DNA from: Thermorudis peleae
GTDB lineage: Bacteria; Chloroflexota; Chloroflexia; Thermomicrobiales; Thermomicrobiaceae
Direction: 5' to 3'
Assembly (NCBI RefSeq): GCF_000744775.1
Contig: NZ_JQMP01000003.1
Location: 62,001 to 126,000, forward strand
Length of the DNA: 64,000 bases
Shown piece after piece: positions 36,192 through 45,311 of the stretch (position 1 is the stretch's first letter; every line of letters begins with the position of its first letter). The notes under the pieces were generated by a model. The model had not been told where the DNA came from and did no database searches. It saw nothing but the letters and a program-made list of their open reading frames with translations. The translations under genes and the position numbers were made by a program.

Positions 36192-38381
36192 ATGTGTGAG
36201 CACTACCGCATCGCGATGACTGAATCGTTCGGGCGTTCGCTCTCGGCACTCGCGGGCAAGAACCAGGAACTCATCTGGAGACGACTTCCCGAACTCCGGG
36301 CTAATCCCCATCCCGACGGGTCGCAGCACAAACTGCGTCTGGAGCAGTTCGATGATGTCTATCGCTGGCGCGTCGGGAAGTATCGCGTGTTCTACCGGAT
36401 CGGGTCGGATTGCCTGGTCACCCTGCTCGGCATCGAGCATCGAAAAGAGGCCTACCGGCAGGATGCGTTGCCGCTCGAGCAGGGACTGACCGTGCTGCTT
36501 GAGCCAGACGAGGACGATCTCTCCACCCCTGCACAGCCAGAAACAGACGCAACCGATGGCGCGGTTCCCCCGAGCCAGCCGTCACGGCCGTTGCCGCGGC
36601 TGCTGACGGAGCAGGAGCTGAAACGGATCGGGGTGCCACCACAGTTTCACCAACGCCTGCTCGCGTGCACCACCGAAGACGAACTCCTCCAGATCGCCGA
36701 GCAACTGCCGGACGAGCAGCTCACAAACCTTGTGCTCGATCTGGCCTGCGGTCGTGATCTCGACGATCTGCTCGACGATCCGGCCTATGTCATCGACGAA
36801 ACGGCCTCGGTGCAGGATCTCCTGTCCGGGCGGGCGCGGATCGAGCTCGCACTCGATTCGTCGCAGCGCGAGGTTCTGCGCACGATCGCTGAACAAGACG
36901 GGCCATTCATCATCACCGGCGCCGCTGGGACGGGGAAAACGCTTGTCGCGGTGCGCGCGCTCGAGGAGATCGCACGCCGGCTGCAGGCGGAAGGTGTCAC
37001 GGATTTCCGCTTCCTCTTCGTGACCTATACGCGAACGCTCACTGAATTTGTTCGCACTTTGACTCATTCTGCGCTTTCGCTAAGCGTGCATCGCGTGACG
37101 ACAGTCCACACGCTCGACAAGCTCGTACATGAGCTATGCCCCGACATTCCCCGTGACGCGATCGTGCGAACGCATCAGGCACAGAAACTGGTGCTTGAAC
37201 AGGCGCGGAAAAACGCGTTCGAGCGACTGCTCAGCCCCGACGCCCAGCGCGATCGTCGACTGGCCGCGAGCATCAAGGGCATCACCGCCGACTATCTCTT
37301 TCGGGAGATCACGGAAGTCATCATCGGACGCGGCTTGACAAGCCTGGATGCCTATCTCGAGGCTGATCGGTCCGGTCGCCGGCGGCCGCTGAACCGAACA
37401 CAACGTGAGGCGATCTGGGCCCTCTACGAAGCGTTGACGGATATCCTCCGAGCCGAAGGGTTGTTCCTGCGCGAGGAACTGCGCCAGCTCGCACTCGACC
37501 AGGTCCAGAACGACCCGGAGATCCCACGCTACCATGCCGTGGTCGTGGACGAGGTTCAGGACCTCACGCCAGTTGCTGTCCGCCTCCTTCATGCACTATG
37601 TCGAGATCCGCGCTACCTTGTGCTCGCTGGCGACGAGCACCAGACAATTCACCTCCGCACGTTCAGCTGGCGATCGATCGAGCAGGCGATTTCACCCTGT
37701 GACGGGACGGTGAAGCGCCTGGCGCTGCAGGTGAACCACCGTTGCCCGCCGGAGATTGCCGCAGCGGTGCGAGCGTATCGCCTCGCGCTGCCGAATGGGG
37801 GCGGGCGCACTGCGCCGCCGAGCGATCGGAAACGCGCTGGACGGGCGCGACCCACCGTGCTGGCGCTCGCACGATGGGAGCGGTGGCAGCAGGTCCTGCC
37901 GGACGAACTCCTCCGCCTGCGCCAAGCGCACCGTCTTCCCTGGGATCACTGCGCGGTCCTTGCACCACGCAACGACGACGTGAGGGAGGTCGAACTGGCC
38001 CTTCGCTCCCAGCACATCCCGACCGAGATTGTCGAGCATGGCAAGCCCCTGTCGCCCGCTGCGACCGTCAAGGTGCTCACCTGGCACAACGCCAAGGGGC
38101 TCGAGTTTCCAGCCGTTTTCGTCCTCTTCCCAGACTGGGAGCCACCGCCGGCCAGCTTCACTGATCCGCCTGCTGAAGAGGCGGAGGAGTCGATCCACGC
38201 ATGGCGCCAGGCAGCAGCGGTCGCGCTCGGGCGTGCTTCGCGCCATCTGACCGTGCTCCGTCCAGCGAGTGGGAGCAGTGCATTGCTGGCTGGTCTTGAC
38301 GGCGATCCGTGGGAGATACAGTTCATCGAAGCCGGTGACGAGTCCGAACCTGACACGACGTGGGACGAGCTCCCATTCTAG
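36192..38381 (+). CDS. SF1 (UvrD/Rep-like) helicase with N-terminal RelE/ParE-like domain
   Basis: Residues 1-95 of this 729-residue protein look like a RelE/ParE toxin fold: an N-terminal helical part (FGRSLSALAGKNQELIWRRL), HKLRLEQFDDVYRWRVGKYR, then VFYRI and a C-terminal GIEHRKEAYR. A Pro/Glu linker and a helical segment lead into a superfamily 1 helicase with Walker A GAAGTGKT (243-250), the VVVDEVQDLTP Walker B (Asp453/Glu454), GDEHQTI, and HNAKGLEFPAVFV near 633. The motif VI region is VALGRASRHLTVL. AGAGGAG precedes the ATG. No antitoxin gene is adjacent. The protein may use the toxin-like fold for nucleic-acid or gyrase-type binding, or be a self-contained toxin-helicase; both are inference. 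Confidence 0.85.
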   Translation: MCEHYRIAMTESFGRSLSALAGKNQELIWRRLPELRANPHPDGSQHKLRLEQFDDVYRWRVGKYRVFYRIGSDCLVTLLGIEHRKEAYRQDALPLEQGLTVLLEPDEDDLSTPAQPETDATDGAVPPSQPSRPLPRLLTEQELKRIGVPPQFHQRLLACTTEDELLQIAEQLPDEQLTNLVLDLACGRDLDDLLDDPAYVIDETASVQDLLSGRARIELALDSSQREVLRTIAEQDGPFIITGAAGTGKTLVAVRALEEIARRLQAEGVTDFRFLFVTYTRTLTEFVRTLTHSALSLSVHRVTTVHTLDKLVHELCPDIPRDAIVRTHQAQKLVLEQARKNAFERLLSPDAQRDRRLAASIKGITADYLFREITEVIIGRGLTSLDAYLEADRSGRRRPLNRTQREAIWALYEALTDILRAEGLFLREELRQLALDQVQNDPEIPRYHAVVVDEVQDLTPVAVRLLHALCRDPRYLVLAGDEHQTIHLRTFSWRSIEQAISPCDGTVKRLALQVNHRCPPEIAAAVRAYRLALPNGGGRTAPPSDRKRAGRARPTVLALARWERWQQVLPDELLRLRQAHRLPWDHCAVLAPRNDDVREVELALRSQHIPTEIVEHGKPLSPAATVKVLTWHNAKGLEFPAVFVLFPDWEPPPASFTDPPAEEAEESIHAWRQAAAVALGRASRHLTVLRPASGSSALLAGLDGDPWEIQFIEAGDESEPDTTWDELPF

Positions 38382-38395
38382 CGTCCAAGACGCGA

Positions 38396-38426
38396 AGCGG
38401 GGCGGGTCAGTCCAACCCGCCCCGCT
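38396..38426. terminator. Bidirectional terminator hairpin
   Basis: A perfect 12-bp stem (AGCGGGGCGGGT / ACCCGCCCCGCT) with a 7-base loop lies between the convergent helicase and surface-protein genes. Confidence 0.75.
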
Positions 38427-38455
38427 CGTAGCAGCGCGTTCAGCGCGCGTCGGCC

Positions 38456-40870
38456 CTAGGGATACGGCGTGCCGTAGCGGTTGTGCAGCACCTGTGCGCC
38501 AAGGCGCCCGAGCAACACGTGGTAGGGCACGTTAGCCTCCGGATGCGCCTCAAAGCGCTGCCGCTCAAAGTACTGCACCGTGTAGACCTGGCCCGTATCG
38601 GGATTCTGCTCCGAGAACGGCTCGCTGATCGGGTAGCCAAAGGTCGCTAGCCCGCCATTCTGCTGCCAGAAGGCCAGGAAGTCGCCACAGACGTTGTGCC
38701 CCGTCTGGGCAAAGTAGACGCAGCCCGGCGCGTTGTTGGGCTGCGCCGGCTGGAACGGCGCCTGGCCCTGTCGCCCGGCCGTGATCTCATCACCGAGCAG
38801 GCCGAGCAGCACGTCGTAGCGCTGCGGGAACTGGCCCGGGTGCCACTCGAAGCGGGCCCGCTCAAAGTACTGCACCGTCAGGCCGTTCTCCTGGAACTCC
38901 TCGGTGATTGGGTAGCCGAAGATGGCCAGACCGCCGAACTGCTGCCAATAGGCCCGGAAGCCGTAGCAGAGGTTGTGCTGTGTCTGCGGGAAGTAGATGC
39001 AGGCTGGATTGGAGCTGGGCTGCGCCGGCTGAGCCGGGCCAAAGCCGCTCGGCGTGGCCTGCCAGGTGATCGTCGCCGTTGCCGTCGGGTTCCCCGTGAC
39101 TTGCGCCGTCGCGGTCACCGTGTCGGTGCCGGTGTTGGTGCCGGTGTAGGTGAAGACGGCGTGGCCGTTGGCGTCAGTCGTGGCGCTGCCGCTCCGCGGG
39201 TTGGCTCCACTCACGGTGAAATTGACCGTGATGCCACTCAGCGGCGCACCGTTCGACGTCAGCGTCGCCGTCACCTGGACGGCATTATTGACGGTCGGCG
39301 TGGTGGAACTGGGCGCAAGGGTCAGGCTTATCCCACCAGTCACAGTGATCGTTGCGCTCGCATTCGCCCCGCCGTAGCTCGCCGTGACCGTATCGGTGCC
39401 GGCATTGGTGGGCGTATAGGTGAAGGACGCCTGGCCAGCGCTGTTGGTGTAGACAGTCGTGCTCTGGGGATTTGCCCCGCTCACCGTAAAGGTGACCGGT
39501 ACGCTAATCAGCGCCTGGCTGTTCGGGCCGAGCACCGTTGCCGTCAGGGTCACGCTGGTGCCCGCGGTTACCGTCAGCGACGTCGGGCTTAGGGAGATAC
39601 TGGCCACCGTCGTGCTCGACCAAGTCACCGTCGCTGAGGCGTTGTAGGTCGTGCTGTTATAGGTTGCCGTCGCCGTGACCGTGTCGGTGCCGACGTTGGT
39701 GCCGGTGTAGGTGAAGGTCGCCTGACCGGCGCTGTTCGTGTACAGCAAGACGGTACCCCGCGGATTGACCCCACTGACGCTAAAGTAGACGGGCACGCCG
39801 CTGATCGGCGAGCCGTTGTAGTAGAACGTGGCCGTCACGCTCGCTGTGCCCCCGATCACCTGGGTCTGGCTGGTCGGGCTGAGCGAGAGGCCCTGTGACG
39901 GCGTCGACCAGTTCACGGTCGCGTAGGCGTTGACGCCGCTGTACGTTGCCGTCACGGTGTCGGTGCCGGCATTGGTGCCGGTGTAGGTGAAGGTCGCCTG
40001 CCCGGCGCTGTTGGTGGTAATTGATTGGCTCTGCGAGTTAGCCCCGCTGACCGTGAATGTGACCGCTGCACCAGAAACCGGTGAGCCGTTGCTGCGCACG
40101 GTCGCCGTCAGGCTCACGCTGGTCCCCACGGTGGCATTCACGACAGTCGGGCTCAGCATCACACTAATGCCCGTCGTCGTGCTCGAGACGACGACTGTGG
40201 CGCTGGCACTGCCGTAGACCGAACTCGCCGTGACGGTATCGGTGCCGAGGTTGACTGGCGTGTAGGTGAAGATGGCTTGTCCATTCCCGTTGGTGTAGAG
40301 CGTAATCGGCCCCTGGGGATTAGCACCGCTGACCGTGAACGTAATTGCCGCGTTCGTGATCGGCTGCCCGTTCTGGGTCAGTGTAGCCAGCAGTTGAGCT
40401 GGCGTCGACGGCGCAACGGTCAGCGTTGCGGGCGTCAAGGTCAAGGTCGGCTGCGACACCGGTGCCCCGCTCGTGACCCAAGTGACGGTCGCCGTCGCCG
40501 TCGGGTTGCCGTCACTCAGGAGTGTCGCGGTCACCGTATCGGTTCCGGGGTAGAGCCCATGGTATTGGAAGGTAGCATAACCGTTCTGGTCAGCCGTCAA
40601 GACATGGTCAGCGGGGAGGAGTTTTTGGTTCGGCCCACTGATCGTAAAGCTTACTTGTGCTCCCGGTGTTGCCCCTGAGACGATCAGCGTCACTGTGCTG
40701 CCGACGTTCGCCGTCTGCGAGACTGGACTCAGGGTAATGCTCGCCTGGGCCGCTGCTGGTGCTGCGAGCACCAGGCTTGCAAGACCGGCGAGCGCGAGCA
40801 GCAAGGCGAGGGTGATTCGCCCTCCAAGCAGGCGTATGTGCTGAGATGGTTGTCGCGCTTGACGCTCCAT
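38456..40870 (-). CDS. Secreted Ig-repeat surface protein with two C-terminal LGFP-like modules
   Basis: This 804-residue protein has a signal peptide (ITLALLLALAGLASLVLAAPAAAQA). About six tandem bacterial Ig-like domains of 85-95 residues follow, each marked by FTVSGAN, TNSAGQATFTYTGTN and GTDTVTA motifs as in Big_1/invasin-type repeats. A Pro/Gln linker leads to two ~85-residue modules with C-x-YF-x5-HN-x-C, WQQFGGLAIFGYPI and QYFERARFEWHP signatures. The same pair of modules ends the protease homologue at 60.8-62.4 kb, so it may be a lineage-specific cell-surface attachment domain (inference). GGAAAGGA precedes the ATG. The gene is the last before a strong hairpin terminator. Function is probably adhesion or envelope structure. 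Confidence 0.88.
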   Translation of the reverse strand: MERQARQPSQHIRLLGGRITLALLLALAGLASLVLAAPAAAQASITLSPVSQTANVGSTVTLIVSGATPGAQVSFTISGPNQKLLPADHVLTADQNGYATFQYHGLYPGTDTVTATLLSDGNPTATATVTWVTSGAPVSQPTLTLTPATLTVAPSTPAQLLATLTQNGQPITNAAITFTVSGANPQGPITLYTNGNGQAIFTYTPVNLGTDTVTASSVYGSASATVVVSSTTTGISVMLSPTVVNATVGTSVSLTATVRSNGSPVSGAAVTFTVSGANSQSQSITTNSAGQATFTYTGTNAGTDTVTATYSGVNAYATVNWSTPSQGLSLSPTSQTQVIGGTASVTATFYYNGSPISGVPVYFSVSGVNPRGTVLLYTNSAGQATFTYTGTNVGTDTVTATATYNSTTYNASATVTWSSTTVASISLSPTSLTVTAGTSVTLTATVLGPNSQALISVPVTFTVSGANPQSTTVYTNSAGQASFTYTPTNAGTDTVTASYGGANASATITVTGGISLTLAPSSTTPTVNNAVQVTATLTSNGAPLSGITVNFTVSGANPRSGSATTDANGHAVFTYTGTNTGTDTVTATAQVTGNPTATATITWQATPSGFGPAQPAQPSSNPACIYFPQTQHNLCYGFRAYWQQFGGLAIFGYPITEEFQENGLTVQYFERARFEWHPGQFPQRYDVLLGLLGDEITAGRQGQAPFQPAQPNNAPGCVYFAQTGHNVCGDFLAFWQQNGGLATFGYPISEPFSEQNPDTGQVYTVQYFERQRFEAHPEANVPYHVLLGRLGAQVLHNRYGTPYP
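39070..40740 (-). repeat. Tandem ~270-300-bp repeats encoding Ig-like domains
   Basis: Six coding repeats share nearly identical short blocks, for example those encoding GQATFTYTGTN and GTDTVTA, recurring about every 270-300 bases. Such an array can change copy number by recombination and is prone to assembly collapse. Confidence 0.8.
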
Positions 40871-41177
40871 GGCGTCTCTGTCCTTTCCTACGAACCCGCA
40901 GTCTGCCGAGTAGCTGCCTTACGGTCGCCGCGTCGCCGTGCCAGCGCCACCATTGCATGGCCTGGTGGCGAGCGCGCCCATTCGGCAGCCGGTGGGCGGC
41001 TCGGGGCGACTGCCCCAGAGAATGCCGATGTTGTCTCAGTCGCTCCCCAACGCATCCCCCGCTCCCTACCATCCCTTGGCCATGATAGCACCGTTCTGTA
41101 ACACGCCGGTTACCGCGGCACGAGGCTGGGGCGGTGTGGCATGCTCGTTGTCAACGATGAGGGAAAGGACGGTCACG

Positions 41178-41888
41178 ATGGCTGAGGGACAGGTCGTGCT
41201 CATCACCGGTGGCACTGGCCAGGTCGGGCAGGTGGTGGTCAGGTATTTCGCTGCGCACGGTGCCCAGGTAGTCGTACCCTATCGTTCAGCCGATCGATGG
41301 GAGCAACTGCGCGCGCAACTGGGGGAACACGCCGGCCGGGTGATCGGCATCGCTGCTGGCGACCTCGCCGACCCTGCAGCCGCCCGGGCGCTCGTCGAGG
41401 AGACGCTGGCCCAGGCTGGCGGGTTGGACGCGGTTCTCTGCCTGGCGGGCGGCTTCGTCGGCGGACGGTTCACCGAGAGCAGCCCGGAGCAGTGGCTGCA
41501 GATGATGGCAATCAACTTCTGGCCAACGGTGCATGTCTTGCGGGCAGCGGTTCCGCACCTGCTCGCGCACGGCAGCGGCCGGATCGTGACGGTCGGCGCC
41601 CGAACAGCGCTCGAGCCTGCCGGGGGAGCCACGGCCTACGCGGCAGCCAAGGGCGCGGTCATCACGCTGACGCAGGCGCTGGCCCGCGAACTGCGCGGGA
41701 GCGGCGTCACAGTGAACTGCATCGCGCCAGGCACGATTGACACGCCGGCCAACCGCGAAGCGATGCCGAAAGCCGATCCTAAGACCTGGGTCAAGCCCGA
41801 AGAGATCGCCGCCCTGCTCTGGTACCTCTGTTCGCCCGAGGCCGCGGCGGTCACCGGCGCGGTCATTCCCATTCCCGGCCGCGGCTAG
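41178..41888 (+). CDS. Short-chain dehydrogenase/reductase (classical SDR)
   Basis: This 236-residue SDR has the cofactor loop TGGTGQVG near residue 11, a DLADPAAA acidic turn, a Ser-region ending in TVGART, the catalytic Tyr154-x3-Lys158 (AYAAAKG), and the CIAPGTIDTPANR tail typical of classical SDRs. The catalytic Ser position appears replaced by Ala/Arg in the GARTALEP stretch, so activity may be altered. GGAAAGGA with an 8-base gap selects the start. Substrate unknown. It converges on the M42 peptidase gene with only 12 bases between stops. Confidence 0.87.
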   Translation: MAEGQVVLITGGTGQVGQVVVRYFAAHGAQVVVPYRSADRWEQLRAQLGEHAGRVIGIAAGDLADPAAARALVEETLAQAGGLDAVLCLAGGFVGGRFTESSPEQWLQMMAINFWPTVHVLRAAVPHLLAHGSGRIVTVGARTALEPAGGATAYAAAKGAVITLTQALARELRGSGVTVNCIAPGTIDTPANREAMPKADPKTWVKPEEIAALLWYLCSPEAAAVTGAVIPIPGRG

Positions 41889-41900
41889 CGCGGCACCGGG

Positions 41901-42959
41901 CTAGCCCAGCGACAACGGCGTCGTCACCACCGCCTCCAGCAGCGCGATCGTCTGCGTGAGGTCGCGCAGGTCGATCATCTCAAAGGCGGCATGGGTGTAG
42001 CGAGTGCCGACAGCCAGCATCGCGGTCGGGACGCCTTGCCGCAGCAGTTCGGCGCCGTCGCTGCCAAAGCGCTCAAAGACAGCATGCTGCAGGGGGATGC
42101 CTGCCTGTTCGGCCACGGCGGCAAGATGCCAGCTGAGTCGATAGTGATAATGGGCGGAGGCATCCTGATGCACCAGGAGTGGCCCCTGACCGAGCGCGGT
42201 CGGCATCTGGCGTTCGCCAACCGTCGGGATGTCGCCAACCAGTCCGATCTCGAGCGCGATTGCGGCGTCGGGAGCAAGCGCCTGGGCGAGCGAACTGGCG
42301 CCGAGCAGGCCGTTTTCCTCCTGGACGGTCGCGGCATAGAGCAGCCGGCAGGCCAGCCGTGAGCGGTCGAGTTGCTCAAGCAGCCGCGTCATCGCCGCCA
42401 GCGCGACGCGATCGTCGAGCGCCTTGCCAGCGAAGCGGGTGCCGAGCCGGCGCGGCGGCGGGTTCCAGATGACGCCGGCGCCGACGTAGACGCCGCGTGC
42501 TCGCGCCTCCTCCTGCGACTGCGCGCCGATGTCGACAAAGAGGTCGTCGAACGTCAGGGGCTGCTCGCGGCGGCGATCGGGGACGATGTGGCCGGTGGCG
42601 GTGGCAAAGAGGCCCTCAATCGGCCCGTGACGGCCGAGCACGAGGGCGGGCTGGCCGACGGGATAGCGGCTGTGCGGCTCGCCACGGCCCTGTCCATTCG
42701 TCAGCCAGAGGAACCCGGCTGGGTCGATACTCCGCACGGTGAAGCTGATCTCGTCCGCGTGGGCCTGGAGGAGGAGGCGGGGGCCCTGGCCGCCAACCTC
42801 GGCAACGAGATTGCCGACCGGCGTGCGCCAGACGCGCTCGACATGCGGCGCCCACGCACGCTCCAGCCACGCCATGACCGCGTCTTCCTGGCCACTCGGA
42901 CCAGGCAACGCGACCAGCTCGGCGAGCAACGCCGCCGCTCGCTCATCGACCGCCGTCAT
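41901..42959 (-). CDS. M42 family metallo-aminopeptidase / cellulase-M-like peptidase
   Basis: This 352-residue protein has the dinuclear zinc pattern of M42 peptidases: HADE (His67, Asp69), GKALDDRVALAAM, the catalytic VQEENGLLGA, EIGLVGD and a C-terminal RYTHAAFEMIDLRDL His. These cytoplasmic, often dodecameric enzymes remove N-terminal residues from peptides and are common in thermophiles. GGAGGGAAGGGAG sits before the ATG; the open frame upstream is antisense-like and rejected. Its start lies inside the last 17 bases of the macro-domain gene, so the two are coupled. Confidence 0.9.
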   Translation of the reverse strand: MTAVDERAAALLAELVALPGPSGQEDAVMAWLERAWAPHVERVWRTPVGNLVAEVGGQGPRLLLQAHADEISFTVRSIDPAGFLWLTNGQGRGEPHSRYPVGQPALVLGRHGPIEGLFATATGHIVPDRRREQPLTFDDLFVDIGAQSQEEARARGVYVGAGVIWNPPPRRLGTRFAGKALDDRVALAAMTRLLEQLDRSRLACRLLYAATVQEENGLLGASSLAQALAPDAAIALEIGLVGDIPTVGERQMPTALGQGPLLVHQDASAHYHYRLSWHLAAVAEQAGIPLQHAVFERFGSDGAELLRQGVPTAMLAVGTRYTHAAFEMIDLRDLTQTIALLEAVVTTPLSLG

Positions 42960-43509
42960 GCTGCTCCCTTCCCTCCGTCGCAGGATTGGCTTGCGCCAGT
43001 GCCTGGGCGAAGATCTGGCGCGCGGACTCGTCTCGCAGCACAAAGACGACGCGCTCGGGCAGCGTCGCCCCGCTCGCCCAGTGCGCCCGTACGGCCTCGA
43101 CCATAGCCTGCGCACAGCGTGCCATGTCTAACCCACCAACACCCGTGCCGAGCGCTGGGAACGCGACGGAGCGGAAGCCGCGTTCGGCGCACCGGCGCAG
43201 GGCTGCGGCGGTCGCCTGACTGACCGTGGTGGCGGTTGCTGGGATCAGCTGGCCGCCACGGTAGCCCATGGCAGCGGCGTGGATGACGCCGCGGTAGGGA
43301 AGCCGCCCAGCGCCGGTGACGACAGCCTCGCCGAGAGGGATCGGCCCCTGCGCCATCGCCTCGCGTTCGATCTCCTCACCGCCAGCCCGTTTGATCGCGC
43401 CAGCAACGCCGCCCCCCATCCAGAGGTCGGTATTGGCTGCGTTGACGATCGCCTCGACGTCAACCTGCGTGATGTCGCCGATGATGGCCTCGATGGTGTG
43501 CTGGGCCAT
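42943..43509 (-). CDS. Macro-domain protein (ADP-ribose / O-acetyl-ADP-ribose hydrolase type)
   Basis: This 188-residue protein has the complete macro fold signatures: GDITQVDVEAIVNAANTDL, the WMGGGVAGAI ribose loop, VIHAAAMGYRGG, and FPALGTGVGG at the distal phosphate loop. The NAAN...GGGVAGAI arrangement fits MacroD-like or TTHA0132-type enzymes that hydrolyse O-acetyl-ADP-ribose or ADP-ribosyl-carboxylates, or simply bind ADP-ribose. It has an AAGGAGGAC site and is the first gene of a two-gene unit with the M42 peptidase. Confidence 0.92.
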   Translation of the reverse strand: MAQHTIEAIIGDITQVDVEAIVNAANTDLWMGGGVAGAIKRAGGEEIEREAMAQGPIPLGEAVVTGAGRLPYRGVIHAAAMGYRGGQLIPATATTVSQATAAALRRCAERGFRSVAFPALGTGVGGLDMARCAQAMVEAVRAHWASGATLPERVVFVLRDESARQIFAQALAQANPATEGREQHDGGR

Positions 43510-43905
43510 GGCGTCGTCCTCCTTCGCTCTCCGCCTCCCTCCTCATAAGGAGAAGGGAAGGAACCATGGGAAAGAGAAGCGAACGCGGCAACTGCGCACT
43601 CAGCCCATGCCCATATTCACTTACACGAGAAGAAGGCGAAGAGGGCCGTGGGGCGTGTGATCGTTGATACGGCTGCGCTTCCCCTGTCCTTTGGCCCTCG
43701 CACACGGGCTCGCTGACCGCGGCAGCGTCCACCTTCCCGCGAGTGCGCTCTTCGCCAGCAGCACTATACCACGCTTTCCTCGCGTTGGCTGCTTCTCCCT
43801 CTCCTCGGACTCGCGTGACGGGAACAGAACCGTTGCCCAGCCGCGCCCAGCGCATGCAGCATCCAGCCCCGCGCCCGGCGGAGAGTAAGGGACCCGGACT
43901 GTAGC
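43510..43905. other. Intergenic stretch without a recognisable gene
   Basis: About 400 bases upstream of the macro-domain gene. A minus-strand TATAGT (43763-43768) could be a -10 but no -35 is convincing. No open frame here has a ribosome-binding site or protein-like composition. Confidence 0.4.
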
Positions 43906-45090
43906 TTACGACACCTGCTTGGCTGCAGCCTGGACGTAGCGAAAGTCGACCAGCTGCGATGACGGCACCACCTGTTGAATCTTGCCGCGCGCCTTCCAGA
44001 GTTGCTGGGCCTCGTCCAGCTTGGCCGTATCGAACGTGCCATCGGGCGAGACGCCCGGCCAGGTCATCTGGGCGTAAAGCGCGTCGTCCTTCAGCGGCGT
44101 GCGGTTCTTCAAGATCTGCACCACCTCAGCCCGCGCGGCGCTGTCCTGCAACGCCTTCAAGTAGTAGCGCACGCCTTTGAGATACCCAGCCAGGAAGGCT
44201 TCAAGCAACGCCGGGTCGTTGAGCATCGGCGGGCCGGCGACGATGACCGAGATCGGGAAGTTGTCGCCCACGATGTCGACAATCGTGTCGCTCGGCAGCA
44301 CTGGGACACCTGCCTTCAGCTGCTGGAGTGCAATCGTGGCGTAGGGTTCAACTAGTTCGGCCGCGTCGACCGCGCCGTTCTGGAGGGCAACGGGCATGTC
44401 GGGCAAGCGGATGAGCTGGAGGCGCACGTCGTCGAGCGTGAGGTTGCCGGTTGCCAGCACTTTCTGCAGCTCAAGCAGGTCGATCCCAGCATCGCTCGGC
44501 ATGGCGAGGGTATGGCCCCGAAGGTCGGCAATGTTGCGCACGCCCTGGCTGGCGAGCTTCTGCGAGACCGCATAGGTATGGAAGACGTTGCCACGGCGGA
44601 GCGCGCCTTCGCCTGCGACGATCGTGACTGCGACGCCCTGGGTGCGGGCATTGACGAGCGCCGCCTGGATCGCACCGCTGAAGAGATCGAGTTGCCCAAC
44701 AGCGACCAGGGGGATAACCTCACCCGGTGTCCCCTGTGTCGTGACGAGGTCGACGTTCAGCCCGGCCTCGCGAAAGAACCCCTTTTCGACAGCGATGAAA
44801 TTACCAGCTTCCTCCGTCGCCAGCGCCACGCGCATCTTGAGCGTGCGCGAGCGAACGACGGCCGGGGCACTGGTGGCACTGGCCGCCGGCGAAGCGGCAG
44901 CCGTCGGTGATGATGCCGCGACCGTGGTGGCAGTCGTTGTGCGAGCAGGCTGTGCCGCGGCGGTAGCAGCGGGCGTGGGCGTGGCCGTCGCGCTCTGGCA
45001 GGCAGCAAGCAGCGGGCCAACAGCGGCTGCCGCGGTCGCAGTGAGCGCGGTTCGCAGGATTGTGCGACGACTCCAGGTACGCTGGTGCAT
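43906..45090 (-). CDS. Tat-exported NitT/TauT-type (NMT1/SsuA-like) substrate-binding lipoprotein
   Basis: This 394-residue protein has a twin-arginine lipoprotein signal (WSRRTILRTALTA, then GPLLAAC), a long Thr/Ala/Ser/Pro tether to about residue 75, and an NMT1/SsuA-like domain. That domain contains RVALATEEAGNFIAVEKGFF, REAGLNVDLVTTQGTPGEVI, GQLDLFSGAIQAALVNA and LRGHTLAMPSDAGIDL. The family delivers nitrate, sulfonates, taurine or pyrimidine precursors to ABC importers. GGGGAGGAGGAG lies just ahead of the ATG; a start 6 codons upstream would translate that site. No permease or ATPase is adjacent, so it appears as an orphan. Confidence 0.9.
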   Translation of the reverse strand: MHQRTWSRRTILRTALTATAAAAVGPLLAACQSATATPTPAATAAAQPARTTTATTVAASSPTAAASPAASATSAPAVVRSRTLKMRVALATEEAGNFIAVEKGFFREAGLNVDLVTTQGTPGEVIPLVAVGQLDLFSGAIQAALVNARTQGVAVTIVAGEGALRRGNVFHTYAVSQKLASQGVRNIADLRGHTLAMPSDAGIDLLELQKVLATGNLTLDDVRLQLIRLPDMPVALQNGAVDAAELVEPYATIALQQLKAGVPVLPSDTIVDIVGDNFPISVIVAGPPMLNDPALLEAFLAGYLKGVRYYLKALQDSAARAEVVQILKNRTPLKDDALYAQMTWPGVSPDGTFDTAKLDEAQQLWKARGKIQQVVPSSQLVDFRYVQAAAKQVS

Positions 45091-45311
45091 TGCTCCTCCT
45101 CCCCCCAATCAACGCGTTCCCTACGCTGGTAGAAGCTGAGCAGGATCATGGCGAGGCGGCGCACGCGGCACAAGCGCCGTGTTCAGCAATCCAGAATGCT
45201 CTCCTACCCACCCAAAGCCCACCCCCAGCGGAGAGCGGGTGGGCACACGCGCCCAGCAGCGGCAGCGCCCAGACCCGCTCTCCCTGGAAGCAGGGAAGTG
45301 GCTGAAACGTT

